Positions 27,181 through 35,271 of a DNA stretch of 64,000 bases are shown piece after piece. Under the pieces are notes generated by a model. It saw only the letters and a list, made by a program, of their open reading frames with translations, was not told where the DNA came from and made no database searches. Location of the stretch: NCBI GenBank assembly GCA_029821735.1, contig JALGSU010000020.1, positions 62,001 through 126,000 of the forward strand. Reading direction: 5' to 3'. The position numbers and the translations under genes are program-made. The DNA comes from Candidatus Zipacnadia bacterium (GTDB lineage Bacteria > Armatimonadota > Zipacnadia > Zipacnadales > UBA5352). Position 1 is the first letter of the stretch; the number at the start of each line of letters is the position of its first letter.

Positions 27181-28152
27181 GTGCGCGCGGCAGCATGGGA
27201 CGAACCCCGCGAGTATGACGTGCTTGCCATCGGCGAGATCAACATCGACCTGATCATGTCGGGCATCCCTGGACTCCCCGATTTCGGGGAAGAGGTGCTC
27301 GCTGAGGCGATGATCACGCGGCTGGGTGGCTCCACCGCGAACTTCGCCGTGTGCTGCGCGAAGCTCGGGCTGCGAGTGGCCTTCGTCGCCAAAGTCGGGC
27401 GTGACGACTTTGGCGATTTCCTCATAGAGCAACTCGAACGCTGGCGCCTGGGCAGCCAGCACATCACCCGCGACAGTTCACTGCGCACGGGGCTGACGGT
27501 GTCGCTTTCCGGTGCTGAGGACCGCGCCTTCGTGACCTACGTGGGGACGATAGACTCGCTGACCGGCGACGACGTACCGCCGGCGCTGCTGCGCGCCAGT
27601 CGGCATGTGCATGTGGGCAGCTACTTCCTCCAGACGAAGCTGCAGCCCGCGCTACCGGAGGTCTTCAGGCAGGCGCGCGCTGCGGGGGCGTCGGTGGCGC
27701 TGGACACGGGATTTGACCCTTCCGAGGAATGGGACGGCGGCGTGCGCGAACTGTTGGAAGAAGTCGACGTGTTCATGCCGAACGAAGTCGAGGCCCCGGC
27801 CATCGCGGGTGCAGGAACTGAAGAGGAGGCCATGCGCGAGCTGGCCGGCCGCTGCGAGCTGGTGGTGATGAAGCTCGGTGCCGAGGGGGCGATGGCGTGC
27901 GAGGGATCTGAGTGCGTGCGCGCCGAGGGGCTCGACGTGGACGTGGCGGACACCACTTGCTGCGGCGACGCCTTTGACGCGGGGTTCACCAGCGCGATGC
28001 TGGCGGGTGAGCCACTCGAGGCCTGCCTGCGGCGGGGCAACGCCTGCGGAGCCCTGATGGCGTCCGTGGTGGGCAACGACGTCAATGTGCTCAGTCCGGC
28101 GACTGTCGCGGCACGTGAGGCCGCCGGGCGCAGCATGGAAACCGAAGTCTGA
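27181..28152 (+). CDS. PfkB-family carbohydrate kinase
   Basis: A 323-residue ribokinase-like enzyme. PfkB signature 1 is RLGGSTANFAVCCAKLGLRVAFVAKVGRDDFG (about 56-87). Signature 2 is DTTCCGDAFDAGF (about 259-271), which retains the catalytic Asp but reads CCGD where nearly all members have GAGD, the anion hole. The enzyme would phosphorylate a sugar or nucleoside with ATP in the cytoplasm. Start GTG at 27181 with CGGAGGCC upstream. In the presumed operon it follows the URO-D-like gene and precedes a membrane protein, which suggests use of sugars released by the neighbouring hydrolases. Confidence 0.85.
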   Translation: MRAAAWDEPREYDVLAIGEINIDLIMSGIPGLPDFGEEVLAEAMITRLGGSTANFAVCCAKLGLRVAFVAKVGRDDFGDFLIEQLERWRLGSQHITRDSSLRTGLTVSLSGAEDRAFVTYVGTIDSLTGDDVPPALLRASRHVHVGSYFLQTKLQPALPEVFRQARAAGASVALDTGFDPSEEWDGGVRELLEEVDVFMPNEVEAPAIAGAGTEEEAMRELAGRCELVVMKLGAEGAMACEGSECVRAEGLDVDVADTTCCGDAFDAGFTSAMLAGEPLEACLRRGNACGALMASVVGNDVNVLSPATVAAREAAGRSMETEV

Positions 28153-28165
28153 CCTGAGGCACGAC

Positions 28166-29119
28166 ATGAGACTGCACACTGCGCGGAAATTCAGAAGTGG
28201 CCCGCGATCCGGTCGGGCCAGTGATCTTGCCATGGCCTACGGCGGCACCGCGTTGGTGCTTGCCGCCCTGGGCGTGGCACTGGTCCGTACTGGTGGGCTG
28301 CGCATGTGGCCGCGACATGTCGACTTCGGGCTCTTCGTGTTGGCCTGTGCAGGTGTCTCGCTGGTGTATGCAATGGTGAACCGCAAGCGCGCCGTCGCGT
28401 TGGTGAGAGCGGTGCGCGAGCGGCTCCGGCCCGGCGAGCGCGTCATCGGCGATTTCCCCGCGCAACTGGTGGCCGACGAGGAGAGAGTCCGCGTGCAGCC
28501 GGGGCACTCGCACGTGTCGCTGGTGGTCACAAACCAGCGCGTTATGCTCTACCGGCCTGAGAGCGGGTTGGATCAGACGTACGAACATGAACTCGACGAA
28601 GTCACGGCGGCAGTCGATCTCGGGCCAGCGGACCAGGCGTCACGGCGCGCCAGCATGGTCCTGCGCCTGGAGTTCGCCGATGGGCCGGCGCTGGCGATGA
28701 TGATGGGCCTGGCGGTGGCGCATGAGCTGACGCCCGCGTGGGGGCACTACCTTGTGGCGTCCGAGCGGCGCATACTTGCGCTGATCGTGGCAGCCGAGGG
28801 AGCGACGCCGTCGAACCCGAAGCTCGCCCTCGCGACGATGCTGGCCGGGGGTCAGCCGACGCTTCGCCAACTGGTGCTAGACGAGCAGTATCTGCGCGTA
28901 CTTGGCGACGCCGCAGCGGTCACCGACGAGCTATGGTGGTACTTCCACTGGGAGCACATCACTCTGTCCGAGCTGCAGCCGCCGATCAAGGGGCTGCCGG
29001 AGGACTGGCTGAGCCTGCGGCTCACTTTTCACGGCCGGAGCTGGATCGTGGTATGCGGCCGGCCCACGAGCATCAGACGGTTGCGCGAGAAAGCGATCGC
29101 CGGCGGCGCGACCAGTTGA
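28166..29119 (+). CDS. Membrane protein with PH-like domain, unknown function
   Basis: A 317-residue protein with two hydrophobic helices near the N-terminus (about 22-43 and 54-72), followed by a soluble, beta-rich region. The segment GERVIGDFPAQLVADEERV followed by HVSLVVTNQRVMLYR resembles the bacterial PH-like domains in which V-T-N-x-R-x-x-x-Y marks a strand pair. The remainder repeats a similar strand-helix pattern (LVLDEQYLRVLGDAAAVTDELWWYFHWEHITLSEL). Probably an inner-membrane protein facing the cytoplasm. ATG at 28166 has CTGAGGC upstream, 13 bases after the PfkB stop. It ends six bases before the convergent methyltransferase gene. Confidence 0.6.
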   Translation: MRLHTARKFRSGPRSGRASDLAMAYGGTALVLAALGVALVRTGGLRMWPRHVDFGLFVLACAGVSLVYAMVNRKRAVALVRAVRERLRPGERVIGDFPAQLVADEERVRVQPGHSHVSLVVTNQRVMLYRPESGLDQTYEHELDEVTAAVDLGPADQASRRASMVLRLEFADGPALAMMMGLAVAHELTPAWGHYLVASERRILALIVAAEGATPSNPKLALATMLAGGQPTLRQLVLDEQYLRVLGDAAAVTDELWWYFHWEHITLSELQPPIKGLPEDWLSLRLTFHGRSWIVVCGRPTSIRRLREKAIAGGATS

Positions 29120-29125
29120 GGTCCG

Positions 29126-30190
29126 TCAATCTCCGCCCTTGCGGCGCATGATCAGCGATGTCTCCTTGGCGTTGTGCGGCATCCGCCGCACTTGCATCCC
29201 CTCATACTCGCTCTGCAGCACCTTCACCGCTGCGTCCACGTGTGCGCCCGGGTGGGGCGTGAAGAACTTCACCGTCATGACCGCCAGCGCACCGGGCGCC
29301 ACCAGCGGAGCGACGTCGCACATGAGTTGGGCGGACTCGGCCGCCCGCATGTTCATGTCATTGGTGACGATCTGGAAGAGGCCCAGTTCGGCGGGGTCGA
29401 GGTCGTCAGTGCGGCAGCGCAGGTGGGTGACATTCGGCAGCTCCAGGACGCGCTCATCGAGTGCCCCGGGGTCCACCGCCACTACTTCGGCGACGCGAGC
29501 CGCCAGCACGCGGGACCATCCGCCCGGCGCTGCGCCCAGGTCCAGCGCGCGCGCTTCGGCCGGGAGCGTGATGTCATACTTGCGCAGCAGTTCGCGTAGC
29601 TTGTGCTCGGCGCGGCTCACGGGGCGGTTGCCCGGCGCCCACTTGCGCCCGCAGCGTAGCGGCTTGGTCACCACGTCAGACGCCTCGTTCATGCCCAGCC
29701 AGGCGACCTGCTGGTAGATCTCGATGCACAGTATCTGCTCGGGGGATTCGAGGTCGACGCGAGGTCCGGTGGAGTCCACGAACACGTCCGCCACCCGCAT
29801 CTCCACGTCGCGTGATGTGAAGTCGTGAGTGCCCCGGCGTGTGCATGTCACTCGGAAGCTGCGCGAGCGGTCGGGGGTGCGCAGCAGCCTGGCGGTTTCG
29901 GCGATGCGTTCGAGCTGGTCGCTACCGGGGCCGATCCCCAGCCTCCACTGCACGGGCGTGATGCGGCTGATGTACCGGGTCGAGGCCCCGCGCAGACGGT
30001 CGAGCACCACGTCGACCGCCTCTGGTGAGACCACCACGATGTTGCCCCTGATGAAGAGTGAATCCACGCTGGCGCCGGGGAGCAGCCGGCGCAACTCGAG
30101 ACGTGCGCGCGCGTCCCACCCGGTCACATTGGTGACGATGAAGGTATTCTCTTCGGCGCGTCTTGGCTCTTCGACGGTTGCGGTTTCCAT
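29126..30190 (-). CDS. THUMP + FtsJ-like RNA ribose methyltransferase
   Basis: A 354-residue two-part protein. Residues about 15-165 look like a THUMP or RNA-binding domain ending in a conserved VDLESPEQILCIEI segment. Residues about 200-354 are an FtsJ/RrmJ-type Rossmann methyltransferase, with the SAM motif ALDLGAAPGGWSRVLAARV and the K-D-K-E-like residues in LRELLRKYD, FQIVTNDMN, VMTVKFF and ETSLIM. This arrangement is like RlmM, which 2'-O-methylates 23S rRNA. The ATG at 30190 has GCGAGG upstream; the long open extension to 30427 overlaps mtnA and is not credible. Confidence 0.8.
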   Translation of the reverse strand: METATVEEPRRAEENTFIVTNVTGWDARARLELRRLLPGASVDSLFIRGNIVVVSPEAVDVVLDRLRGASTRYISRITPVQWRLGIGPGSDQLERIAETARLLRTPDRSRSFRVTCTRRGTHDFTSRDVEMRVADVFVDSTGPRVDLESPEQILCIEIYQQVAWLGMNEASDVVTKPLRCGRKWAPGNRPVSRAEHKLRELLRKYDITLPAEARALDLGAAPGGWSRVLAARVAEVVAVDPGALDERVLELPNVTHLRCRTDDLDPAELGLFQIVTNDMNMRAAESAQLMCDVAPLVAPGALAVMTVKFFTPHPGAHVDAAVKVLQSEYEGMQVRRMPHNAKETSLIMRRKGGD

Positions 30191-30290
30191 TGCGGAGCAT
30201 TTCCTCGCGGCGAGCCCGCGCACCTGTGCGCAGGAGGCATGACCGGCGGCGGGGAAGACAGGCATAGCTGATGATCGAGGGAGGCGTCCG

Positions 30291-31403
30291 ATGACGACCA
30301 GAGTCCCGCCCACCGTGGTGTGGTCAGACGAGAACGGCGGCGCAGTGCGGATGATCGACCAGACTTTGCTGCCCGGCGAGATGGTGATGCTCGACTGCAC
30401 CGAGCTTGAGGAAGTGGCGCTGGCCATAGAGCGGCTCAGCGTGCGCGGCGCGCCGGCGATCGGCTGCGCGGCGGCGCTCGGGATGGCTCTGGTCGCTCAG
30501 CGCTCTGAAGCGACGAATCTGGCGACGCTGCTCGCCGACCTGCGCGACGCGCGCGAACGACTGGCCGCGACACGGCCGACGGCGGTCAACCTGTTCTGGG
30601 CGCTGGGCGAGATTGATGATGCCATCGAGGCGGCGATTACGCTTCAGCCTGACGGCGACGTGTGGCTCGCGGGTCCCTCGTTGACCGCTGAGCCGGCGGA
30701 CCTCAAAGCGGCAGTGCTGCGCCGGGCGAACGAGATCGTCGCCGACGACCTGCAGCGGTGCATCAGCATGGGCCAGCACGCACTGAAACTCATCCCGGAG
30801 GGCGCGAGCATTCTCACGCACTGCAACGCCGGAGCGCTGGCGACTGCGGGCTACGGCACCGCGCTCGGGGTGATCCGGGCCGCGCATGAGGCGGGGCGAG
30901 GTGTCCACGTGTGGGTGGACGAGACGCGGCCGCTGCTGCAGGGCGCGCGGCTCACCGCCTGGGAGTTGGTCACCGAGGGGATCCCGTGCACGTTGATATG
31001 CGACAGCATGGCCGGTTACGTCATGCGCCAGGGCAAGGTCGACTGCGTGGTGGTGGGGTCGGATAGGATCATCGCCAACGGTGATGTCGCCAACAAGATC
31101 GGCACTTACACGGTTGCGGCGATGGCCGCGCACCACGATATCCCATTCTATGTGGCGGCGCCTGTGTCCACGATCGACTACGAACTCCACAGCGGCGACG
31201 ATATCCCGATTGAGGAGCGCGACCGCAGCGAAGTGGCCTATCTTGCGCACCGTGCGCCGGAGCCGGTGTGCCCCGAGGACGTCGCGATCTACAGCCCGGC
31301 CTTCGACGTGACGCCCGCCGAACTGGTGACCGCGATCGTGACGGAGAAGGGCGTGGCGCGTCCGCCATACGGGCGGTCGCTCGCGGCGATGCGCGACGAG
31401 TGA
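30291..31403 (+). CDS. mtnA: S-methyl-5-thioribose-1-phosphate isomerase
   Basis: A 370-residue member of the eIF2B-alpha-like isomerase family. Diagnostic stretches: RLSVRGAPAIGCAAALGMAL, RPTAVNLFWAL, ILTHCNAGALATAGYGTALGVIR with the catalytic Cys, HVWVDETRPLLQGARLTAWEL, and VVVGSDRIIANGDVANKIGTY with the catalytic Asp. It converts methylthioribose-1-phosphate to methylthioribulose-1-phosphate in methionine salvage. Length is usual (about 345-370). ATG at 30291 with GAGGGAGGCG upstream, divergent from the THUMP-FtsJ gene across 100 bases. No other methionine-salvage gene is nearby. Confidence 0.93.
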   Translation: MTTRVPPTVVWSDENGGAVRMIDQTLLPGEMVMLDCTELEEVALAIERLSVRGAPAIGCAAALGMALVAQRSEATNLATLLADLRDARERLAATRPTAVNLFWALGEIDDAIEAAITLQPDGDVWLAGPSLTAEPADLKAAVLRRANEIVADDLQRCISMGQHALKLIPEGASILTHCNAGALATAGYGTALGVIRAAHEAGRGVHVWVDETRPLLQGARLTAWELVTEGIPCTLICDSMAGYVMRQGKVDCVVVGSDRIIANGDVANKIGTYTVAAMAAHHDIPFYVAAPVSTIDYELHSGDDIPIEERDRSEVAYLAHRAPEPVCPEDVAIYSPAFDVTPAELVTAIVTEKGVARPPYGRSLAAMRDE

Positions 31404-31424
31404 GGCCCGCCCGTCACGCGCCAA

Positions 31425-31453
31425 TTCACAAGACGGGCGCGGTGTGCTAACAT
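31425..31453 (+). promoter_or_regulatory. Promoter for panC-panD-nadC
   Basis: TTCACA (31425-31430) and TAACAT (31448-31453), 17 bases apart. The leader to panC would be about 75 bases. The same TAACAT -10 and TTCACA -35 variants recur at spoVS and at the radical SAM gene. Confidence 0.45.
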
Positions 31454-31532
31454 AGAGGCACCCAAGCCAGTGGCCAGCCGGCGGCGGGACCGGTCGGTCC
31501 GGAACCGCCCCGCACGGAATCAGGTGCTCCAG

Positions 31533-32375
31533 ATGCAGGTCGTGAGGACGAAAGCTGAGGTGCGCAAAGCCGTTCGGGCTGCGCGTGCCCAGGGCAAGAG
31601 CGTCGGGCTGGTGCCCACCATGGGCGCGCTGCACGCCGGCCATAGGTCGCTCGTGGATACCTCGGTCGCCAACTGTGATTTCACCATCGTCAGCGTGTTC
31701 GTCAACCCTACGCAGTTCGGGCCTGGCGAGGATCTTGACGCCTATCCGCGGACGCTTGAGGCGGATGCGGCACTGTGTGAGGCGGCGGGTGCCGATCTTA
31801 TCTTCGCCCCTGACCCGGATGAGATGTACGGCGCCGCTGCGGCCACAACCGTGCACGTCTCGGGAGTGAGCGAGGGCCTGTGCGGCGCTTTCCGACCGGT
31901 GCATTTTGACGGAGTGACGACCGTCGTGTGCAAGCTGCTCAACATCGCGGCCGTCGACCGGGCGTACTTTGGCGAGAAGGACTACCAGCAGCTTGTGGTC
32001 ATCCGGACGATGGTCGCTGACCTGGACATCGCGACCGAGATCGTGGGCGTGGCGACGGTTCGCGAGCCGGACGGACTGGCACTGAGTTCGCGTAACAAGT
32101 ATCTCAGCGACCAGCAGCGGGCCGCAGCTCCGAGCCTTCGCCAGGCGCTGCTCGCGGGCGCGAAGGCAGCCGCTGACGGGGCCTCCGGCTGTGAGGCCGA
32201 GCAGGTGGTGGCAGACGTGCTGGCCGCTGAGCCGCTCTTCCGGGCACAGTACATCAGCGCCGTCGACCCCGACACGCTGGAGCCGCGCGAGGACGACGGA
32301 CTGCCCATGGTCATCGCGGCGGCGGCATACATGGGCGAGACGCGATTGATCGACAACATACGAGTTGAGGGATAA
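31533..32375 (+). CDS. panC: Pantothenate synthetase
   Basis: A 280-residue class I tRNA-synthetase-like ligase: VPTMGALHAGHRSLVD (the HIGH-type motif), VFVNPTQFGPGEDLDAYPRT, FRPVHFDGVTTVVCKLLNI, YFGEKDYQQL and EPDGLALSSRNKYLS (the KMSKS-like region). It joins pantoate and beta-alanine using ATP. The ATG at 31533 begins the family's normal N-terminus (MQVVRTKAEV) and has AGGTG upstream; the open frame reaches back to 31470. panD follows after four bases, supplying beta-alanine from aspartate, then nadC, which belongs to another cofactor pathway. Confidence 0.95.
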   Translation: MQVVRTKAEVRKAVRAARAQGKSVGLVPTMGALHAGHRSLVDTSVANCDFTIVSVFVNPTQFGPGEDLDAYPRTLEADAALCEAAGADLIFAPDPDEMYGAAAATTVHVSGVSEGLCGAFRPVHFDGVTTVVCKLLNIAAVDRAYFGEKDYQQLVVIRTMVADLDIATEIVGVATVREPDGLALSSRNKYLSDQQRAAAPSLRQALLAGAKAAADGASGCEAEQVVADVLAAEPLFRAQYISAVDPDTLEPREDDGLPMVIAAAAYMGETRLIDNIRVEG

Positions 32376-32379
32376 AGCG

Positions 32380-32727
32380 ATGCTCAGAATAATGTGCGCC
32401 TCAAAGATACATGGCGCGACCGTCACCGAGACCGAGCTGCACTATACCGGGTCGATTACCATCCCCGCGGAACTGATGCGGGGGGCGGATATTCTGCCCG
32501 ACCAGCAGGTGCAGATCGTCAACATGAGTAACGGAAACCGCATTGAGACATATGTAATAGAAGGGCCTGAAGGCTCGGGCAACATCTGCCTGAACGGTCC
32601 GGCGGCACGCATGGCGTTTGTGGGTGACAAGGTGCACATCCTCTGCTACGCCATGATGGACGAGGAGGAGGCCCGTTCCTCCACGTTGAATGTGGTGCAC
32701 GTCGACGACAACAATCAGATCGCGTGA
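32380..32727 (+). CDS. panD: Aspartate 1-decarboxylase
   Basis: A 115-residue pyruvoyl enzyme precursor. The self-cleavage site is the Gly-Ser in LHYTGSITIP (residues about 24-25), which yields the pyruvoyl group. Family motifs MCASKIHGATVTE, ADILPDQQVQIVN, IETYVIEG and GNICLNGPAARM are present. It makes beta-alanine for pantothenate. ATG at 32380 has GAGGGA upstream; the panC stop is four bases before. Its stop overlaps the first possible nadC start. Confidence 0.95.
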   Translation: MLRIMCASKIHGATVTETELHYTGSITIPAELMRGADILPDQQVQIVNMSNGNRIETYVIEGPEGSGNICLNGPAARMAFVGDKVHILCYAMMDEEEARSSTLNVVHVDDNNQIA

Positions 32728-33614
32728 AGCGGCGAGCTATGGACCTCGGTAGATACGCCGACCCGACCACAATCAGCGAGACCGTCCGGCTGGCGCTGGC
32801 GGAGGACGTCGGGCCTGGTGACATCACCGGCCTGACGACCATCCCGGCGGGGCTGCGCGGTCGCGGGGCATTATTGGCCAAGGGCGACGGTGTCCTGGCG
32901 GGGATGACCGTCGCGGCGGAGTGCTTCGCGCAGGTCGACGAGGGCGTGGTCTTCGAGGCGCTCGCGTGCGACGGCGACCGTTTCGCGCCGGGCGATCGTC
33001 TGGCGACAGTGACCGGCTCCGCGCGCAGCCTGCTGGCCGCCGAGCGCGTCGCGCTGAACTTCCTGCAACGCCTGTGTGGAGTGGCGATGCTGACCCGGCT
33101 GTTCGCCGAAGAGGTGGAGGATACGCGCGCGGTGATCGTGGATACGCGCAAGACCACCCCAGGTTTGCGGGCGCTGGAGAAGGCCGCGGTGCTGGCCGGC
33201 GGCGGGCGCAATCATCGCTATGCGCTGTATGACGGCATTCTTATCAAGGACAACCATATCCAGGTGGCCGGCGGCGTGCGCCAAGTTGTCGAGCGGGCAC
33301 GGGCGCATGCCCCGCACACTATGAAGATCGAGATTGAGACCGCGACCCTGGCTGAGGTGGCAGAGGCTCTCGAGGCGGACGCGGATATCATCATGCTGGA
33401 CAACATGGATCTCGACCAGATGGCGCAGGCGGTGGCGATGATCGACGGACGCGCGCTGGTCGAAGCATCCGGGGGGATGTGTCTGGAGAGGGTCAAAGCG
33501 GTGGCTGAGACAGGTGTGGACTTGATCTCGGTGGGGAGTCTCACACACTCAGCGCCCGCGGTGGACATCAGTCTCGAACTGGAACTCGAGCCAGAGACCG
33601 GGGATCTCGGCTGA
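32724..33614 (+). CDS. nadC: Nicotinate-nucleotide pyrophosphorylase (carboxylating)
   Basis: A 296-residue quinolinate phosphoribosyltransferase: ALAEDVGPGDITGLTTIP, AERVALNFLQRLCGVAMLTR, VDTRKTTPGLRALEKAAVLAGGGRNHRYALYDGILIKDNHI and EASGGMCLERVKAVAETGVDLISVGSLTHSA. It converts quinolinate and PRPP to nicotinate mononucleotide. The frame opens with GTG at 32724, overlapping the panD stop by four bases; the ATG at 32739 is an alternative start with a weak binding site. Cotranscribed with panC-panD. Confidence 0.95.
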   Translation: MKRRAMDLGRYADPTTISETVRLALAEDVGPGDITGLTTIPAGLRGRGALLAKGDGVLAGMTVAAECFAQVDEGVVFEALACDGDRFAPGDRLATVTGSARSLLAAERVALNFLQRLCGVAMLTRLFAEEVEDTRAVIVDTRKTTPGLRALEKAAVLAGGGRNHRYALYDGILIKDNHIQVAGGVRQVVERARAHAPHTMKIEIETATLAEVAEALEADADIIMLDNMDLDQMAQAVAMIDGRALVEASGGMCLERVKAVAETGVDLISVGSLTHSAPAVDISLELELEPETGDLG

Positions 33615-33641
33615 GATCGTCACCGACAGGGGTACGATGGC

Positions 33642-34814
33642 ATGACCCTCAGGGGAGCAGTTGCGGTGTGCCTGGTTGCGCTCGCGGGAAGCTGCGCGCA
33701 TGCCCAGGAGACCAGCCTGGTGCTGGAGAAGCCGTACAAGTGCTCGACACAGGTGCTCAGCGGCTGGACCGGCCTGGTCGATGGCGTCACAGACAGCGAC
33801 GGCGGCCCCGGCTGCTTCGCCACGGTCAATGACCCGAAGTTCCCCAAGTACATGGTCATCGACCTGCAGCGTCCCTGCAAGATCAAGCGGATCGCGGTGC
33901 ACAACTCCGCGAACGGTAACACGCGGCACATCACGATCGCGGTCTCGGGTACTGGCCAGGACTTCGAACAGATACGCGAGTTCATCTTCCCGAACGGGCA
34001 GGCGATGACGCTCAATCACCGCTTCGGGGAGAACCTCGAGCGGCGCGCGCAGTTCGTGCGCATCGGCGTGCTCGACAGTTGGGGCGGCGGCCTCGGCGGC
34101 GACCACGGCGTCTTCCTGCGCGAGGTCGAGGTGTTCGGCACTCCCACTGGCGAGGCGGGGGTCGATGCGCCGGCATCCGAACCCACCGGCGAAGCGCTCA
34201 TGCGCACCCGAGCGCTGCGCCTGTTCAAACACTACGCCCTTGACGCTGAGCGCGAACTGAAAGTCATGACAGTGGGCGACTCGCTGGCCTCGGGTGGCGA
34301 GGGCAGTTGGGCGGCGCAGGCCGTGCAGCGGCTGGTTGACTCGCGCACCGGTGGCAGCGTCGAACTGGTTACGCTGGCCGAAGAGGGCGCCGACCCAACG
34401 GCCGTGCTCATACACAAGCTCGACGAGATCATAGAGGCGGCGCCGGATGTCGTGGTGCTCAGCTTCGGGACCGACAGTGTGAGCTACCTGCCGGGAACGG
34501 TTCGGCGAGATCTGGCGGAACTGCTCGAGAGACTCAGTGACGAGATGACCAGCCTTCTGGTACTGCTCGGGCCGGTGCCGGACAACACCGACGAGGAAGC
34601 CCTGGACGCGGTGCGCGGCATGGCGACCGAGCTTGAGCAGGCGGCGCGGCTGCTGGGGCTGCCGATGGTGAGGGCCGAGCGCGCGCTGCTCGACGCGGGC
34701 GTCGCGACAGCTTTCGAGACTGACGCGGGCGAGGACGATGTGCCCTCCGCCCTGAGTGAAGACGCGCGGCGGACGATCGCCGACGCATTCGTTGAACTGC
34801 TGACTCGACCGTGA
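33642..34814 (+). CDS. Exported protein with discoidin-like domain and SGNH-hydrolase-like domain
   Basis: A 390-residue protein with a signal peptide (about 1-22, ending CAHAQ). Residues about 25-165 form an F5/8-type (discoidin-like) sandwich: KYMVIDLQRPCKIKRIAVHNSANG, then FGENLERRAQFVRIGV. Residues about 205-390 resemble SGNH/GDSL hydrolases: block I VMTVGDSLASGG and block III-like VVLSFGTDSVS, where members normally have G-x-N-D. The C-terminal D-x-x-H block is not evident; SALSEDARR stands in its place. It may therefore be a weak or non-catalytic carbohydrate-binding protein. Start ATG at 33642; upstream binding site is weak (AGGGG). Confidence 0.65.
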   Translation: MTLRGAVAVCLVALAGSCAHAQETSLVLEKPYKCSTQVLSGWTGLVDGVTDSDGGPGCFATVNDPKFPKYMVIDLQRPCKIKRIAVHNSANGNTRHITIAVSGTGQDFEQIREFIFPNGQAMTLNHRFGENLERRAQFVRIGVLDSWGGGLGGDHGVFLREVEVFGTPTGEAGVDAPASEPTGEALMRTRALRLFKHYALDAERELKVMTVGDSLASGGEGSWAAQAVQRLVDSRTGGSVELVTLAEEGADPTAVLIHKLDEIIEAAPDVVVLSFGTDSVSYLPGTVRRDLAELLERLSDEMTSLLVLLGPVPDNTDEEALDAVRGMATELEQAARLLGLPMVRAERALLDAGVATAFETDAGEDDVPSALSEDARRTIADAFVELLTRP

Positions 34815-34841
34815 ACTGAGACCTGACGGAGTGATGTGGGC

Positions 34842-35177
34842 ATGCGCCGGATCGGCGGCGTGCTAATCGGAATACTGCTGTTCTTCCCCGGTGCCATGGT
34901 CATACAACTGGTGTCGAAGGAACTCGGGCTGTACCAGGAGATGACCCTCACCGATGCGCTGCTGGTGGTCATTATTGTCCTGGCGTCCGCGCTGCTTTTC
35001 GGGCAACCCAAGGCTCGACTGACGGCCGACGAGTTGGAGGACCAGGCCAAGCGTATGGAGCTGGCCTCGCAACGGCTGGAGAGCGCGCAGCGGCGCATGC
35101 GCTCGACCCGGCGCACCGTCAAGCCCGCGCCTGAGGGCCGCGGCACGCGGACCCGCAACGTCAGGCGGCCCATGTAA
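34842..35177 (+). CDS. Small membrane protein of unknown function
   Basis: A 111-residue protein with two hydrophobic helices (about 5-24 and 37-56) and a basic, helical C-terminal tail rich in Arg (MELASQRLESAQRRMRSTRRTV) that probably faces the cytoplasm. No family is recognised. The ATG at 34842 has GGAG ten bases upstream; GTG at 34836 is possible. It follows the SGNH-like gene by 27 bases and precedes a strong terminator. Confidence 0.5.
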   Translation: MRRIGGVLIGILLFFPGAMVIQLVSKELGLYQEMTLTDALLVVIIVLASALLFGQPKARLTADELEDQAKRMELASQRLESAQRRMRSTRRTVKPAPEGRGTRTRNVRRPM

Positions 35178-35210
35178 GGCGCCGCGCTCGAAGTCCGATA
35201 CAAACAAGCA

Positions 35211-35243
35211 AGCGGCCGGAGAGCAGTGCGCTCTCCGGCCGCT
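35211..35243. terminator. Bidirectional terminator between convergent genes
   Basis: A perfect 14-bp stem (35211-35224 with 35230-35243) around a five-base loop lies between the small membrane protein gene and the convergent isomerase gene. No long T run is present on either side. Confidence 0.7.
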
Positions 35244-35271
35244 GTGATTCTGATGGGACAGTGTGCCGGGC

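Noticed and set aside
30324-32426. A 700-codon minus-strand open frame over mtnA and panC
   Set aside because: Both genes beneath it are unmistakable enzymes; the antisense translation has shadow composition (Arg, His, Ala) and no start site.
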